Positions 1 to 6,924 of a DNA stretch of 10,595 nucleotides are shown in pieces. Where the stretch lies: assembly GCA_045132895.1 (NCBI GenBank), contig JBGUTC010000047.1, forward strand, positions 1 through 10,595, given 5' to 3'. The position numbers were made by a program, and so were the translations under genes. The notes beneath the pieces were generated by a model that was not told the DNA's origin, searched no databases, and was given only the letters and a program-made list of their open reading frames with translations. Within the stretch, counting starts at the first letter, position 1, and every line of letters starts with the position of its first letter. This DNA comes from UMGS755 sp045132895 (GTDB lineage Bacteria > Bacillota > Clostridia > UBA1381 > UBA9506).

Positions 1-1
1 T

Positions 2-679
2 ATGGTCAGTGCCATTGCCATTGGTTCCATTATTTGTATTGTCTCAGCGATTGCCGGTGATACGTCTCAGGACCTGAAAACCGGCTACCTCTTAGGTGCA
101 ACGCCGAAGAAACAGCAGATTGGTGAAATTATCGGTGTTGTAGCTGCAGCCTTTGCTATTGGCGGTACGCTTTATCTGTTAGACAGCGCATGGGGCTTTG
201 GATCTGAACAGTTGGGCGCACCTCAGGCAACTTTGATGAAGTTGATTATTGAAGGCGTTATGGAGGGTAATCTTCCTTGGGCTTTAGTCTTTGTCGGCGT
301 GTTTATCGCGGTTACGGTTGAACTGATTGGCATCCCGGTTCTGCCTTTTGCTATTGGTGTGTATCTGCCGGTTCAGCTCAATGCCTGCATTATGGTGGGC
401 GGTCTGGTTCGCCTGGCACTGGATAAATTAAAGCGTTCTAAAGAAGAAAAAGATGCGATTGTCAGCGACGGTATTCTGTTCTGCTCCGGTATGATTGCCG
501 GCGAGGGACTGGTTGGCATTCTGTTGGCGTTGATGGCTGTTGTGGGTCTTGATTCCGTCTTTGATTTATCAGCAAAACTGGGTATTCCCGGGGTTGTTTC
601 CAATGTGGGTGGACTAGTTCTGTTCGGCATCATTATTCTGACAGTTCTGAAATTCTCACTGTGGAAAAAGCGTGGGTAA
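2..679 (+). CDS. OPT-family oligopeptide transporter, C-terminal part (truncated by window edge)
   Basis: This is the last 225 residues of an integral-membrane transporter of the OPT (oligopeptide transporter) family, which imports small peptides or metal-chelate-like substrates, probably by proton coupling. The Met at position 2 is most likely internal, because full-length OPT proteins exceed 500 residues and the reading frame is open to the window edge. Family hallmarks are a loop with AGDTSQDLKTGYLLGATPKK at residues 18-37, the helix-rich segment around LIGIPVLPFAIGVYLP (109-124), and SDGILFCSGMIAGEGLVGIL (155-174). About five to six hydrophobic helices are visible, ending in a short basic tail (WKKRG). 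The stop is 3 nt before the next start, so the two genes are almost surely co-transcribed. The substrate cannot be told from this part. Confidence 0.88.
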   Translation: MVSAIAIGSIICIVSAIAGDTSQDLKTGYLLGATPKKQQIGEIIGVVAAAFAIGGTLYLLDSAWGFGSEQLGAPQATLMKLIIEGVMEGNLPWALVFVGVFIAVTVELIGIPVLPFAIGVYLPVQLNACIMVGGLVRLALDKLKRSKEEKDAIVSDGILFCSGMIAGEGLVGILLALMAVVGLDSVFDLSAKLGIPGVVSNVGGLVLFGIIILTVLKFSLWKKRG

Positions 680-682
680 GCC

Positions 683-1018
683 ATGAAACAACAAGATAAT
701 TATTTGGACAGAAAGCCCATGAGAGTCGGGAGTATCCGTTTTACAGCCGATGACGCCGGGTTGGTCACTCTTGAAATTGATAATAAAGGGTTCTTTAACC
801 GGCTCGCGCAGAAACTATTCAAAAAACCACCGGTGAGTTATATTCATCTGGATGAACTGGGCAGTTTCATCTGGCCTCTTTTAGACGGAGAAAAAACGAT
901 TTTCTCCTTAGGAGAAGCTGTTGAGGCAGAGTTTGGCGAAAAGGCGCACCCTCTCTATGAACGCTTGACTAAATATTTTCAGATTTTAGATAGTTATCAT
1001 TTTATTGAATGGGCGTAA
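683..1018 (+). CDS. PqqD-family small winged-helix protein
   Basis: A 111-residue soluble protein whose second half matches the PqqD fold: residues about 55-111 contain YIHLDELGSFIWPLLDGEKT, then a helix and a Tyr/Phe-rich last helix, like the 'LNxxAxxIWxLLDGxxT' pattern of PqqD and RiPP recognition domains. The first half (residues 8-50) is a beta-rich and basic extension with the stretch NKGFFNRLAQKLFKKPP. In characterised pathways PqqD-type domains bind the leader of a peptide substrate and present it to a radical SAM enzyme, but no such enzyme or precursor peptide is visible here. The ATG lies 3 nt after the transporter stop with only a weak Shine-Dalgarno, which suggests translational coupling to the OPT gene. 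Family assignment is fairly secure; the role is unknown. A terminator follows directly. Confidence 0.75.
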   Translation: MKQQDNYLDRKPMRVGSIRFTADDAGLVTLEIDNKGFFNRLAQKLFKKPPVSYIHLDELGSFIWPLLDGEKTIFSLGEAVEAEFGEKAHPLYERLTKYFQILDSYHFIEWA

Positions 1019-1028
1019 ACAGAATGAT

Positions 1029-1061
1029 AAAAGGGTTGTGATTTCGCAACCCTTTTGTTAA
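1029..1061 (+). terminator. Intrinsic terminator after OPT-PqqD unit
   Basis: Ten to twelve base-pair stem: AAAAGGGTTGTG (1029-1040) pairs with CGCAACCCTTTT (1045-1056, with one G-T pair) around a 4-nt loop, and the right arm ends in a T run. It lies 10 nt after the PqqD stop. Confidence 0.85.
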
Positions 1062-1109
1062 TTTTGTGAAAAACCTGATAAAAAATATGATTTGAATAGA
1101 AGTAAAATA

Positions 1110-1138
1110 TTGACAACGGTTTTTTGTGGCGTTATAAT
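1110..1138 (+). promoter_or_regulatory. Consensus sigma-A promoter for ddh
   Basis: TTGACA at 1110-1115 and TATAAT at 1133-1138 with exactly 17 nt between them, so both hexamers are perfect matches to the vegetative consensus. Transcription should start near 1145, leaving a leader of about 62 nt. The leader contains a small inverted repeat TTTTCC (1161-1166) / GGAAAA (1175-1180) and a purine-rich ribosome binding site AGAGGAA just before the ddh ATG. Expression is expected to be strong and largely constitutive. Confidence 0.85.
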
Positions 1139-1206
1139 AAGACAATAAAAAAGAGTAAGCTTTTCCGGCTTGTAGGAAAAAAGTTTGGTAGAAAAGAGGA
1201 AATGCT

Positions 1207-2190
1207 ATGAAAATCAGAATTGGTATTGCAGGTTACGGTAATTTAGGCAGAGGTGTTGAATGTGCCATCGGGCAGAATCCGGATATGGAACTCTACGGTA
1301 TTTTTACCCGTCGTAATCCGGAAACGGTTCAGACGCTGACTGGCGCCAAAACCTTCTCCCTGAATGATATTTTATCTCATAAAGAGAATATTGATGTTTT
1401 GGTGATTTGCGGCGGCAGTGCCACAGATTTGCCGGTTCAGACGCCGGAACTGGTTCAGAATTTTAATGTTATTGACAGTTTTGATACCCATGCAAAAATC
1501 CCGGAACATTTTGCCAATGTAGATCGTGCAGCTAAGGCCTCCGGTAAAATTGGTATGATTTCTGTCGGTTGGGACCCGGGTCTGTTTTCTTTAAACAGAC
1601 TATATGCTCAGGCTGTTCTGCCGGAGGGTCAGGATTATACATTCTGGGGCAAAGGTGTCAGCCAGGGTCATTCTGATGCTATCCGCCGGATTGAGGGTGT
1701 TTTGGATGCACGGCAGTATACCATTCCTGTTGATGAAGCGTTAGAAGCAGTCAGAAGCGGAGAAAATCCGGAATTGTCTGTTCGTCAGAAGCATACAAGA
1801 GAATGTTTCGTGGTAGCAGAAGAAGGGGCAGATCTGGCCCGGATCGAAAGCGAAATCAAGACAATGCCCAATTATTTTGCTGACTACGATACAACGGTGC
1901 ATTTTATTTCTAAAGAAGAACTGGATCGGGATCATAGCGGAATTCCCCATGGTGGTTTTGTGATTCGTTGCGGAAAAACCGGTCTCAATCGCGAGAACAC
2001 TCATTTGATTGAATATAGTCTGAAACTGGATTCTAATCCGGAGTTTACCTCTTCTGTTTTAGTTGCCTATGCCAGAGCGGCATATCGCATGAATCAGGAA
2101 GGTCAGTCCGGCTGTAAGACAGTTTTTGATGTGGCACCGGCATACCTTTCCATGCAGTCGCCGGAAGATCTCAGAAGTCATTTACTATAG
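1207..2190 (+). CDS. ddh: meso-diaminopimelate dehydrogenase
   Basis: NADP-dependent D-dehydrogenase (EC 1.4.1.16) that reductively aminates L-2-amino-6-oxopimelate (tetrahydrodipicolinate) to meso-diaminopimelate in one step, feeding lysine and peptidoglycan synthesis; cytosolic. At 327 residues it has the usual length of the family (about 320). The N-terminal Rossmann motif is GIAGYGNLGRG (6-16), followed by GIFTRR (31-36), whose arginines suit NADP binding. Further family blocks are VIDSFDTHAKIP (88-99), SVGWDPGLFSLNR (119-131), KGVSQGHSDAIRRI (149-162) and PHGGFVIR (247-254), which line the substrate pocket in known structures. The start is set by the AGAGGAA purine run and agrees with the family's N-terminus. 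It stands alone between a consensus promoter and a strong terminator. This one-step route bypasses the succinylase or acetylase branches; whether they also exist elsewhere in the genome cannot be seen. Confidence 0.96.
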   Translation: MKIRIGIAGYGNLGRGVECAIGQNPDMELYGIFTRRNPETVQTLTGAKTFSLNDILSHKENIDVLVICGGSATDLPVQTPELVQNFNVIDSFDTHAKIPEHFANVDRAAKASGKIGMISVGWDPGLFSLNRLYAQAVLPEGQDYTFWGKGVSQGHSDAIRRIEGVLDARQYTIPVDEALEAVRSGENPELSVRQKHTRECFVVAEEGADLARIESEIKTMPNYFADYDTTVHFISKEELDRDHSGIPHGGFVIRCGKTGLNRENTHLIEYSLKLDSNPEFTSSVLVAYARAAYRMNQEGQSGCKTVFDVAPAYLSMQSPEDLRSHLL

Positions 2191-2194
2191 TTTT

Positions 2195-2231
2195 ATAGCG
2201 GCGGGGCGAAAACCCGCCGTTATGCTTTTTT
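2195..2231 (+). terminator. Intrinsic terminator between ddh and ppa
   Basis: ATAGCGGCGGG (2195-2205) pairs with CCCGCCGTTAT (2213-2223), giving 11 pairs with one G-T, a GCGAAAA loop and a T run at 2226-2231. The T run directly abuts the ppa ribosome binding site AAGGAGA (2232-2238). I see no promoter in the 55-nt gap, so ppa must be fed by read-through or by a promoter inside ddh. Confidence 0.8.
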
Positions 2232-2245
2232 AAGGAGAGAGTGTT

Positions 2246-2779
2246 ATGAGTAATATTTGGCACAATATGAGTCCGAAAAGAATTCACCCGCACGATTTTG
2301 TGACGGTTATTGAGATTCCCAAGGGCGGAAAACTGAAATATGAGCTGGATAAGGAAACCGGTATGCTGATGCTGGACAGAATCCTCTATACTTCCACGCA
2401 TTATCCGGCTAACTACGGCTTTATCCCCAGAACCTATGCAGATGACTATGATCCCCTGGATGTGTTGCTCCTGTGCTCAGAGGATATTGCGCCCATGACG
2501 TTGGTTCGGAGTTATCCGATTGGTGTTATTACCATGATGGATAACGGCAGAAAGGATGAAAAAATCATTGCCATTCCCTATGGTGACCCCACTTATAGTC
2601 AATACACCAGTATTGATCAGCTGCCTCAACATATTTTTGACGAAATGAAGCACTTCTTCAGCGTGTATAAAGCGCTGGAAGGCAAGGAAACGGCTGTAGA
2701 CGAGGTAAAGGGTCCGGAAGAAGCGCTGGAAATTATTCAAAGTGCGATTGATCATTACATAGATTGCTATTGCAAATAG
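2246..2779 (+). CDS. ppa: Inorganic pyrophosphatase, family I
   Basis: Cytosolic soluble pyrophosphatase (EC 3.6.1.1) that hydrolyses PPi to two phosphates, pulling biosynthetic reactions forward. The 177-residue length is typical of bacterial family I enzymes. Catalytic landmarks align with the E. coli enzyme: IEIP (E23), KYE (K31, E33), DR (D44-R45), YPANYGFIP (54-62), the metal-binding block DYDPLDV (D67, D69, D72), D99 and D104 with K106, and YK (141-142). The second position of the acidic signature is Tyr, where Gly, Asn, Ser or Asp is usual; all metal-binding aspartates are present. The start follows AAGGAGA by 7 nt. The gene lies just behind the ddh terminator and ends at a bidirectional terminator. 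Confidence 0.96.
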   Translation: MSNIWHNMSPKRIHPHDFVTVIEIPKGGKLKYELDKETGMLMLDRILYTSTHYPANYGFIPRTYADDYDPLDVLLLCSEDIAPMTLVRSYPIGVITMMDNGRKDEKIIAIPYGDPTYSQYTSIDQLPQHIFDEMKHFFSVYKALEGKETAVDEVKGPEEALEIIQSAIDHYIDCYCK

Positions 2780-2790
2780 GATGCAGAATC

Positions 2791-2832
2791 AAAAAAGTCC
2801 TGCTGTGGCGTGGGTCACAGCAGGACTTTTTT
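2791..2832. terminator. Bidirectional terminator between ppa and araC-type gene
   Basis: A near-perfect hairpin of 17-nt arms: six A, then GTCCTGCTGTG (2797-2807), an 8-nt loop, CACAGCAGGAC (2816-2826), then six T (2827-2832). It has A and T runs on the proper sides for both directions, so it serves ppa on the plus strand and the converging regulator gene on the minus strand. The minus-strand stop codon (2831-2833) lies inside its outer arm. Confidence 0.92.
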
Positions 2833-3625
2833 ATCTTACTGAAATTTCTTTTCGGAAATCTGTTGGTGATTGGTTGTATTTTTCTTTGAATCGCCTGGAA
2901 AAATAGAACTGATCGCAAAAGCCCAGATTCTGGCTGATTTCCCCGATGGACATTTTCTTTGTTAGAAGCTGTCGGGCTTTTAAAAAGACTAAGTCGTCAA
3001 TATATTTTCCGATGGTGATTCCCATTTCGTCTTTAAAAGCCTTGCGGATTTTGCTTTCAGAGACGAATAGGTGCCTTGCAATCATGGCCACACTTAAGTT
3101 AATTTTAATATTTTCCTGAATATAAATGATGACCCGCTCTACTAAATCTGAGTACTGTTTAACGGGAACCTTTTCAAAGGCGTAGGTTTCGGCAAAGTCC
3201 AGAACCGTTTGGTAGAGGAGGGTTTTCAGTTTTAAAAGATCGGAGTAATTGTCTGATAAAAAGCAACTTAAAAGGAGAGAGAACTCTTCTTCGGAATAGG
3301 GAAGAGAACAGATTCGCCCGATGTCGGAGAGCAGGTCAAATTTTTCGACGGTCGAAACGGAAATATGGCAAAACAATTTTTCAAGTTCCGTACAGCCATA
3401 GGAAAAAGCACAGCCTGCCGGAACGAGATATACATATCCGCCCTCTAAGCGGGTTACCTCGCCGTCCGCTTTTAAAAATCCATCTCCCTTCCGGATAAAG
3501 TAAAGGCGGCTGAAAGGGTCGCAAACCCCGTCGTGCTGCCATTCTTTTCCCAAATGGACATAATTGATCTGGCTGACATCGATTTTAAGTGTATTAATCA
3601 TCCGAATTTTTGCGCGTTTGCTCAT
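2831..3625 (-). CDS. AraC-family transcriptional regulator
   Basis: A 264-residue DNA-binding regulator. The N-terminal half (about 15-110) has the cupin-like sensor pattern of AraC proteins, with YFIRKGDGF (42-50) and GGYVYLVPAG (62-71). The C-terminal half carries two helix-turn-helix units: LSVAMIARHLFVSESKIRKAFK (177-198) and SIGEISQNLGFCDQFYFSRRFK (226-247), ending in the family signature region YFSRRFKEKYNQSPTDFRK (241-259). The start at 3625 follows GGAG by 8 nt; a Met nine codons in is less well served. It is divergent from the fucosidase gene with 136 bp between, which suggests that it activates the fucosidase-fucI operon in response to fucose, a fucoside or a derivative; this is inference from position. 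Its own promoter is close to consensus. Confidence 0.92.
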   Translation of the reverse strand: MSKRAKIRMINTLKIDVSQINYVHLGKEWQHDGVCDPFSRLYFIRKGDGFLKADGEVTRLEGGYVYLVPAGCAFSYGCTELEKLFCHISVSTVEKFDLLSDIGRICSLPYSEEEFSLLLSCFLSDNYSDLLKLKTLLYQTVLDFAETYAFEKVPVKQYSDLVERVIIYIQENIKINLSVAMIARHLFVSESKIRKAFKDEMGITIGKYIDDLVFLKARQLLTKKMSIGEISQNLGFCDQFYFSRRFKEKYNQSPTDFRKEISVR

Positions 3626-3676
3626 GACAAAATCTCCATATTTTATAACAAAAAAATCATGGTATATACGGTGCTT

Positions 3677-3716
3677 TATTTATTATAATAAAAATATAAA
3701 ACACATATTTATTATA
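3677..3716. repeat. 11-bp direct repeat in the divergent control region
   Basis: TATTTATTATA occurs at 3677-3687 and again at 3706-3716, 29 bp apart. One copy overlaps the plus-strand candidate -10, the other the regulator's own -10. AraC proteins often bind direct repeats, so this is a possible operator pair, but the sequence is only A and T and could arise by chance. Confidence 0.35.
3684..3689 (+). promoter_or_regulatory. Candidate activator-dependent -10 for the fucosidase operon
   Basis: TATAAT on the plus strand with no recognisable -35 at 16-18 nt upstream (the sequence there is about GGTATA). A good -10 without a -35 is what AraC-activated promoters often show. A start near 3696 would leave a leader of about 65 nt. 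The alternative TTACAA (3717-3722) / TATAGA (3740-3745) has proper 17-nt spacing but poor hexamers and would start at the ribosome binding site. In so AT-rich a region the assignment is tentative. Confidence 0.4.
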
Positions 3717-3738
3717 TTACAAAAAAATATTTTGTCAA
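3711..3738 (-). promoter_or_regulatory. Consensus promoter for the AraC-type regulator
   Basis: Read on the minus strand, TTGACA (3738-3733) and TATAAT (3716-3711) are separated by 16 nt; both hexamers match the sigma-A consensus perfectly. Transcription should start near 3704, giving a leader of about 79 nt before the regulator ATG. Confidence 0.75.
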
Positions 3739-3761
3739 CTATAGATTGGGGATATGTTTAT

Positions 3762-5099
3762 ATGTCAAGTTATGTTACGAAAGCTACGCCAGGTGATACA
3801 TCTTGGTTTGTCCGTGATCGTTTTGGCATGTTTATCCATTTTGGAACCTATTCTTTGGCTGCCAGACATGAATGGGTAAAAAACTATGAAATGATTCATG
3901 ACGAGAAGTATAACGACTATTTTGAATTCTTTGAGCCGGATTTGTTTGATGCGAAAGAATGGGCAAGACAGGCGAAAGCTGCCGGTATGAAGTATGCGGT
4001 TTTGACCGCTAAACACCATGAAGGTTTTTGTCTGTTTGATTCAAAATACACGGACTATAAATCCACCAATACACCGTTTGGTCGGGATATTGTCAAAGAA
4101 TATACAGAAGCATTCCGCGCTGAGGGAATCCGCGTCGGACTTTACTATTCGCTTCTTGACTGGCATCATCCGGATTATACTGTCGACTGGTTTCATCCTC
4201 TGCGCCGGGATCCCCGGGGCGCAGCGCTGAATGAAGGAAAAGACTTCAGCCGTTATGTGACCTATCTGCACAATCAGGTGGAAGAACTCATGACGAATTA
4301 CGGAAAAATTGATATCCTGTGGTTTGACTTTTCCTATCCTGACCCCGTTCCGGGTCTGCCCCCGACACATGATGTATATCCTCTTGACTGGATGGTTGGC
4401 AGAGGAAAAAATGACTGGAAGAGCGAAGAACTGATTGCTATGATCCGGAAATATCAGCCGGGCATTATCATCAATAACCGTTCGGGTATTGATCAGGATA
4501 TCTGGACGCCTGAACAGAATACGCCGAAAGAGTGGGTTAAGCATCCGGAGACGGGTGAACTGGTAACTTGGGAAGCCTGCCAGACCTTCTCCGGCTCATG
4601 GGGTTATAACCGCGATGAAATGAGTTGGAAGAAGCCGAAGGCGTTGCTTGAGATGCTGATTAATACGGTTAGTTGTGGTGGAAACCTGATTATGAATGTT
4701 GGTCCTACCGGTCGCGGTAACTTCGACTACCGTGCAGAGGCGGCTTTAAAAGTTTTTGGAGACTGGATGAAACTCTGCGGTCGTTCTGTATATAATTGCA
4801 CGATGGCTGAGCCTGAGTTTACGGCGCCCAGAGGTTGCCGTCTGACCCAGAGCCAGGATGGGAAACGCCTCTATATTCACCTCTTTGAATACCCGCAGGC
4901 TTATTTAGAGGTGCCGGAACTTTACGGAAAAGTGGCTTATGCCCAGTTCCTGCATGATGCCAGCGAAATTGCCTTTACCGAACAGCGAATTCTGCATGCG
5001 GGCGATATGCTTGGTGATACGGGTGATAATTTCCTGATTAAAATTCCTGCGATTCAGCCTGAGATTATAATTCCGGTTATAGAAATTTTCTTAAAATAA
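3762..5099 (+). CDS. Alpha-L-fucosidase, GH29, probably cytoplasmic
   Basis: Retaining glycoside hydrolase of family GH29 that removes terminal alpha-L-fucose. Of several in-frame starts, the ATG at 3762 is chosen because GGGGA lies 9 nt upstream and the family similarity begins there (WFVRDRFGMFIHFG, residues 15-28); the codons before it lie in AT-rich promoter DNA. The product has 445 residues. Family blocks are TAKHHEGFCLFDS (82-94), GLYYSLLDWHHPDY (126-139), the nucleophile Asp in DILWFDF (D189, 184-190), TFSGSWGYN (275-283) and CGGNLIMNVGPTGRG (305-319). E251 or E271 could be the acid/base; I cannot decide. A short beta-type C-terminal domain follows (about 350-445). There is no signal peptide or membrane segment, so it should act on imported fucosides. 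It is 31 nt upstream of fucI in one operon. Substrate linkage is not predictable. Confidence 0.93.
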   Translation: MSSYVTKATPGDTSWFVRDRFGMFIHFGTYSLAARHEWVKNYEMIHDEKYNDYFEFFEPDLFDAKEWARQAKAAGMKYAVLTAKHHEGFCLFDSKYTDYKSTNTPFGRDIVKEYTEAFRAEGIRVGLYYSLLDWHHPDYTVDWFHPLRRDPRGAALNEGKDFSRYVTYLHNQVEELMTNYGKIDILWFDFSYPDPVPGLPPTHDVYPLDWMVGRGKNDWKSEELIAMIRKYQPGIIINNRSGIDQDIWTPEQNTPKEWVKHPETGELVTWEACQTFSGSWGYNRDEMSWKKPKALLEMLINTVSCGGNLIMNVGPTGRGNFDYRAEAALKVFGDWMKLCGRSVYNCTMAEPEFTAPRGCRLTQSQDGKRLYIHLFEYPQAYLEVPELYGKVAYAQFLHDASEIAFTEQRILHAGDMLGDTGDNFLIKIPAIQPEIIIPVIEIFLK

Positions 5100-5115
5100 A
5101 CTAAACTTTTACTAT

Positions 5116-5122
5116 AAGGAGG
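5116..5122 (+). promoter_or_regulatory. Ribosome binding site that decides the fucI start
   Basis: A perfect AAGGAGG. The ATG at 5125 is only 2 nt away, too close for normal initiation, whereas the ATG at 5131 is 8 nt away. The start at 5131 is therefore preferred, giving a protein beginning MYPKIGIRP. Confidence 0.8.
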
Positions 5123-5130
5123 AAATGAGA

Positions 5131-6912
5131 ATGTATCCTAAAATTGGTATTCGTCCTACGATTGACGGTCGTTGGGGCGGTGTTCGTGAAGGACTTGAAG
5201 AAAAAACAATGGCAATGGCAAACGCTGCCAAAAAATTGATTGAGGCAAATGTCCGTTATCAGGACGGAACGCCGGTGCAGTGTGTGATTGCACCTTGTAC
5301 CATTGGCGGCGGCGCAGAGGCTGCAAAGGCGGCTGACTATTTTAAAACCCAGAATATTTGTGCCAGCTTGGCGGTTACACCCTGCTGGTGCTACGGCTCA
5401 GAAACGATGGACTTAGACCCGAATACGGTTAAAGCGGTTTGGGGCTTTAACGGAACTGAGCGTCCCGGCGCTGTATATCTGGCAGCAGTTATGGCAGCAT
5501 TTGCGCAGCGTGGTCTGCCGGCTTTCTCTATGTATGGTCATGATGTGCAGGATATTGAAGATAACTCTGTTCCTGAAGACGTGGCAGAAAAAATGATTCG
5601 TTGGGCAAAAGGTGCGATTTCTGTCGGTCAGATGAAGGATAAGGCATATGTCAACCTGGGTGCTGTATCCATGGGCATTGCCGGTTCTTATTGTGATATG
5701 TCCTTTATGCAGGAATATCTGGGCATCCGTGCTGAATTTGTTGATTTATCTGAGGTTATCCGCAGAATTACTCTGGAAATCTATGATAAAGATGAATATG
5801 AAAAAGCCCTGAAATGGATTAAGGAAAACTGCAAAGAAGGCTTTGACAAAAATGCCGGCAAGAATCTGGCTGACATCGTTAAGAAGTCTAAGGTTATTCC
5901 GGCTGATAAAGATTGGGAATTCATTGCGAAATTCTCCATTATTGTTAACGATATTCTCTATGGTAATCCGAAACTGGACGGAATGGGTTGGCACGAAGAG
6001 GCTCTGGGTAAGAACGCCATCGTTGGTGGTTTCCAGGGTCAGCGTAACTGGACAGACTGGCTGCCTAATGCTGACTTTACCGAGGCTATTATGGCAAGTT
6101 CCTTTAACTGGAACGGTAAGAAAGCGCCGACCGCTTTTGCAACGGAAAACGATACCTTAAACGGTATTTCTATGCTGTTCGGAACCTTGCTGACCGGCAA
6201 GGCTCCCTGCTTCCACGATGTTCGTACCTACTGGTCTCCTGATGCGGTTAAACGCGTGACCGGTAAGGAACTGGAAGGCAGAGCAAAAGATGGTATCATC
6301 CACCTGATTAACTCCGGTGCAACGGCACTTGATTGTACGGCTGCTGCAAAAGATGAAAACGGCAACGGCACCATCAAGGAATGGTGGAATATGACAGACG
6401 CTGACATTAAGGCTTGCCTTGATGCAACTGACTGGTGCAGAGCTGACTATGAATATTTCCGTGGCGGCGGTTTCTCCAGTCACTTTAAGACCCTGGCTGA
6501 ACTGCCTGTTACGATGGTTCGTGTGAACCTGGTTGACGGGATCGGTCCTGTTATTCAGATTGCAGAGGGCTATACCTGCGTTCTGCCTGATGATGTTCAC
6601 GACAAACTGGATCAGAGAACTGACCCGACCTGGCCCACAACCTGGTTTGCTCCCAACCTGACCGGTAAGGGTGCATTCCGTGATGTATATTCCGTTATGG
6701 CTAACTGGGGCGCAAACCATGGCGTAACCGTTGGCGGTCACGTTGGTGCTGACTTTATCACTCTTTGCTCTATGCTGAGAATTCCCGTGACCATGCATAA
6801 TGTACCGGAAGAAAAGATTTACCGTCCCCATGCCTGGTCTGCATTTGGAACCGAAGATATTCAGTCTGCTGATTATGCGGCTTGTAAGAACTACGGTCCT
6901 ATGTACCGGTAA
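5131..6912 (+). CDS. fucI: L-fucose isomerase
   Basis: Ketol isomerase (EC 5.3.1.25) converting L-fucose to L-fuculose, usually also D-arabinose to D-ribulose; a cytosolic, manganese-dependent hexamer in the characterised family. The 593 residues compare with about 591 in E. coli, and similarity runs end to end: PKIGIRPTIDGRWGGVRE (3-20), TPCWCYGSET (83-92), WGFNGTERPGAVYLAA (104-119), MYGHDVQD (134-141), GFQGQRNWTD (300-309) and ANWGANHG (524-531). The three metal-binding and catalytic residues are present: E339 in ATENDTLNG, D363 in HDVRTYW and H537 in GGHVGADF. It follows the fucosidase directly in the operon and is closed by a terminator, so fuculose kinase and aldolase must be encoded elsewhere. 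The long antisense frame over its 3' half (6157-6990) is a shadow. Confidence 0.97.
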   Translation: MYPKIGIRPTIDGRWGGVREGLEEKTMAMANAAKKLIEANVRYQDGTPVQCVIAPCTIGGGAEAAKAADYFKTQNICASLAVTPCWCYGSETMDLDPNTVKAVWGFNGTERPGAVYLAAVMAAFAQRGLPAFSMYGHDVQDIEDNSVPEDVAEKMIRWAKGAISVGQMKDKAYVNLGAVSMGIAGSYCDMSFMQEYLGIRAEFVDLSEVIRRITLEIYDKDEYEKALKWIKENCKEGFDKNAGKNLADIVKKSKVIPADKDWEFIAKFSIIVNDILYGNPKLDGMGWHEEALGKNAIVGGFQGQRNWTDWLPNADFTEAIMASSFNWNGKKAPTAFATENDTLNGISMLFGTLLTGKAPCFHDVRTYWSPDAVKRVTGKELEGRAKDGIIHLINSGATALDCTAAAKDENGNGTIKEWWNMTDADIKACLDATDWCRADYEYFRGGGFSSHFKTLAELPVTMVRVNLVDGIGPVIQIAEGYTCVLPDDVHDKLDQRTDPTWPTTWFAPNLTGKGAFRDVYSVMANWGANHGVTVGGHVGADFITLCSMLRIPVTMHNVPEEKIYRPHAWSAFGTEDIQSADYAACKNYGPMYR

Positions 6913-6924
6913 ATTGAAATTTCG

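Noticed and set aside
1111..1124. cre-like match TGACAACGGTTTTT at the ddh promoter
   Set aside because: It lacks the terminal CA and has a mismatch in the left half. The similarity comes mainly from the -35 hexamer, so it is not supported as an operator.
1145..1206. Lysine riboswitch upstream of ddh
   Set aside because: The leader is only about 62 nt, far shorter than the lysine aptamer, and shows just one 6-bp hairpin.
3663..3676. Possible cre around TATATACGGTGCTT in the fucose control region
   Set aside because: Only the central bases agree with the consensus; the TG and CA ends are missing.
3564..3761. N-terminal extension of the fucosidase by 66 codons
   Set aside because: The extension translates AT-rich promoter DNA and part of the divergent regulator gene, and GH29 similarity begins only after 3762. 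The hydrophobic start resembling a signal sequence is an artefact of AT-rich codons.
4041..4544. 167-codon minus-strand open frame inside the fucosidase gene
   Set aside because: It is fully covered by conserved GH29 sequence on the other strand, has no ribosome binding site or motif, and is a shadow frame.
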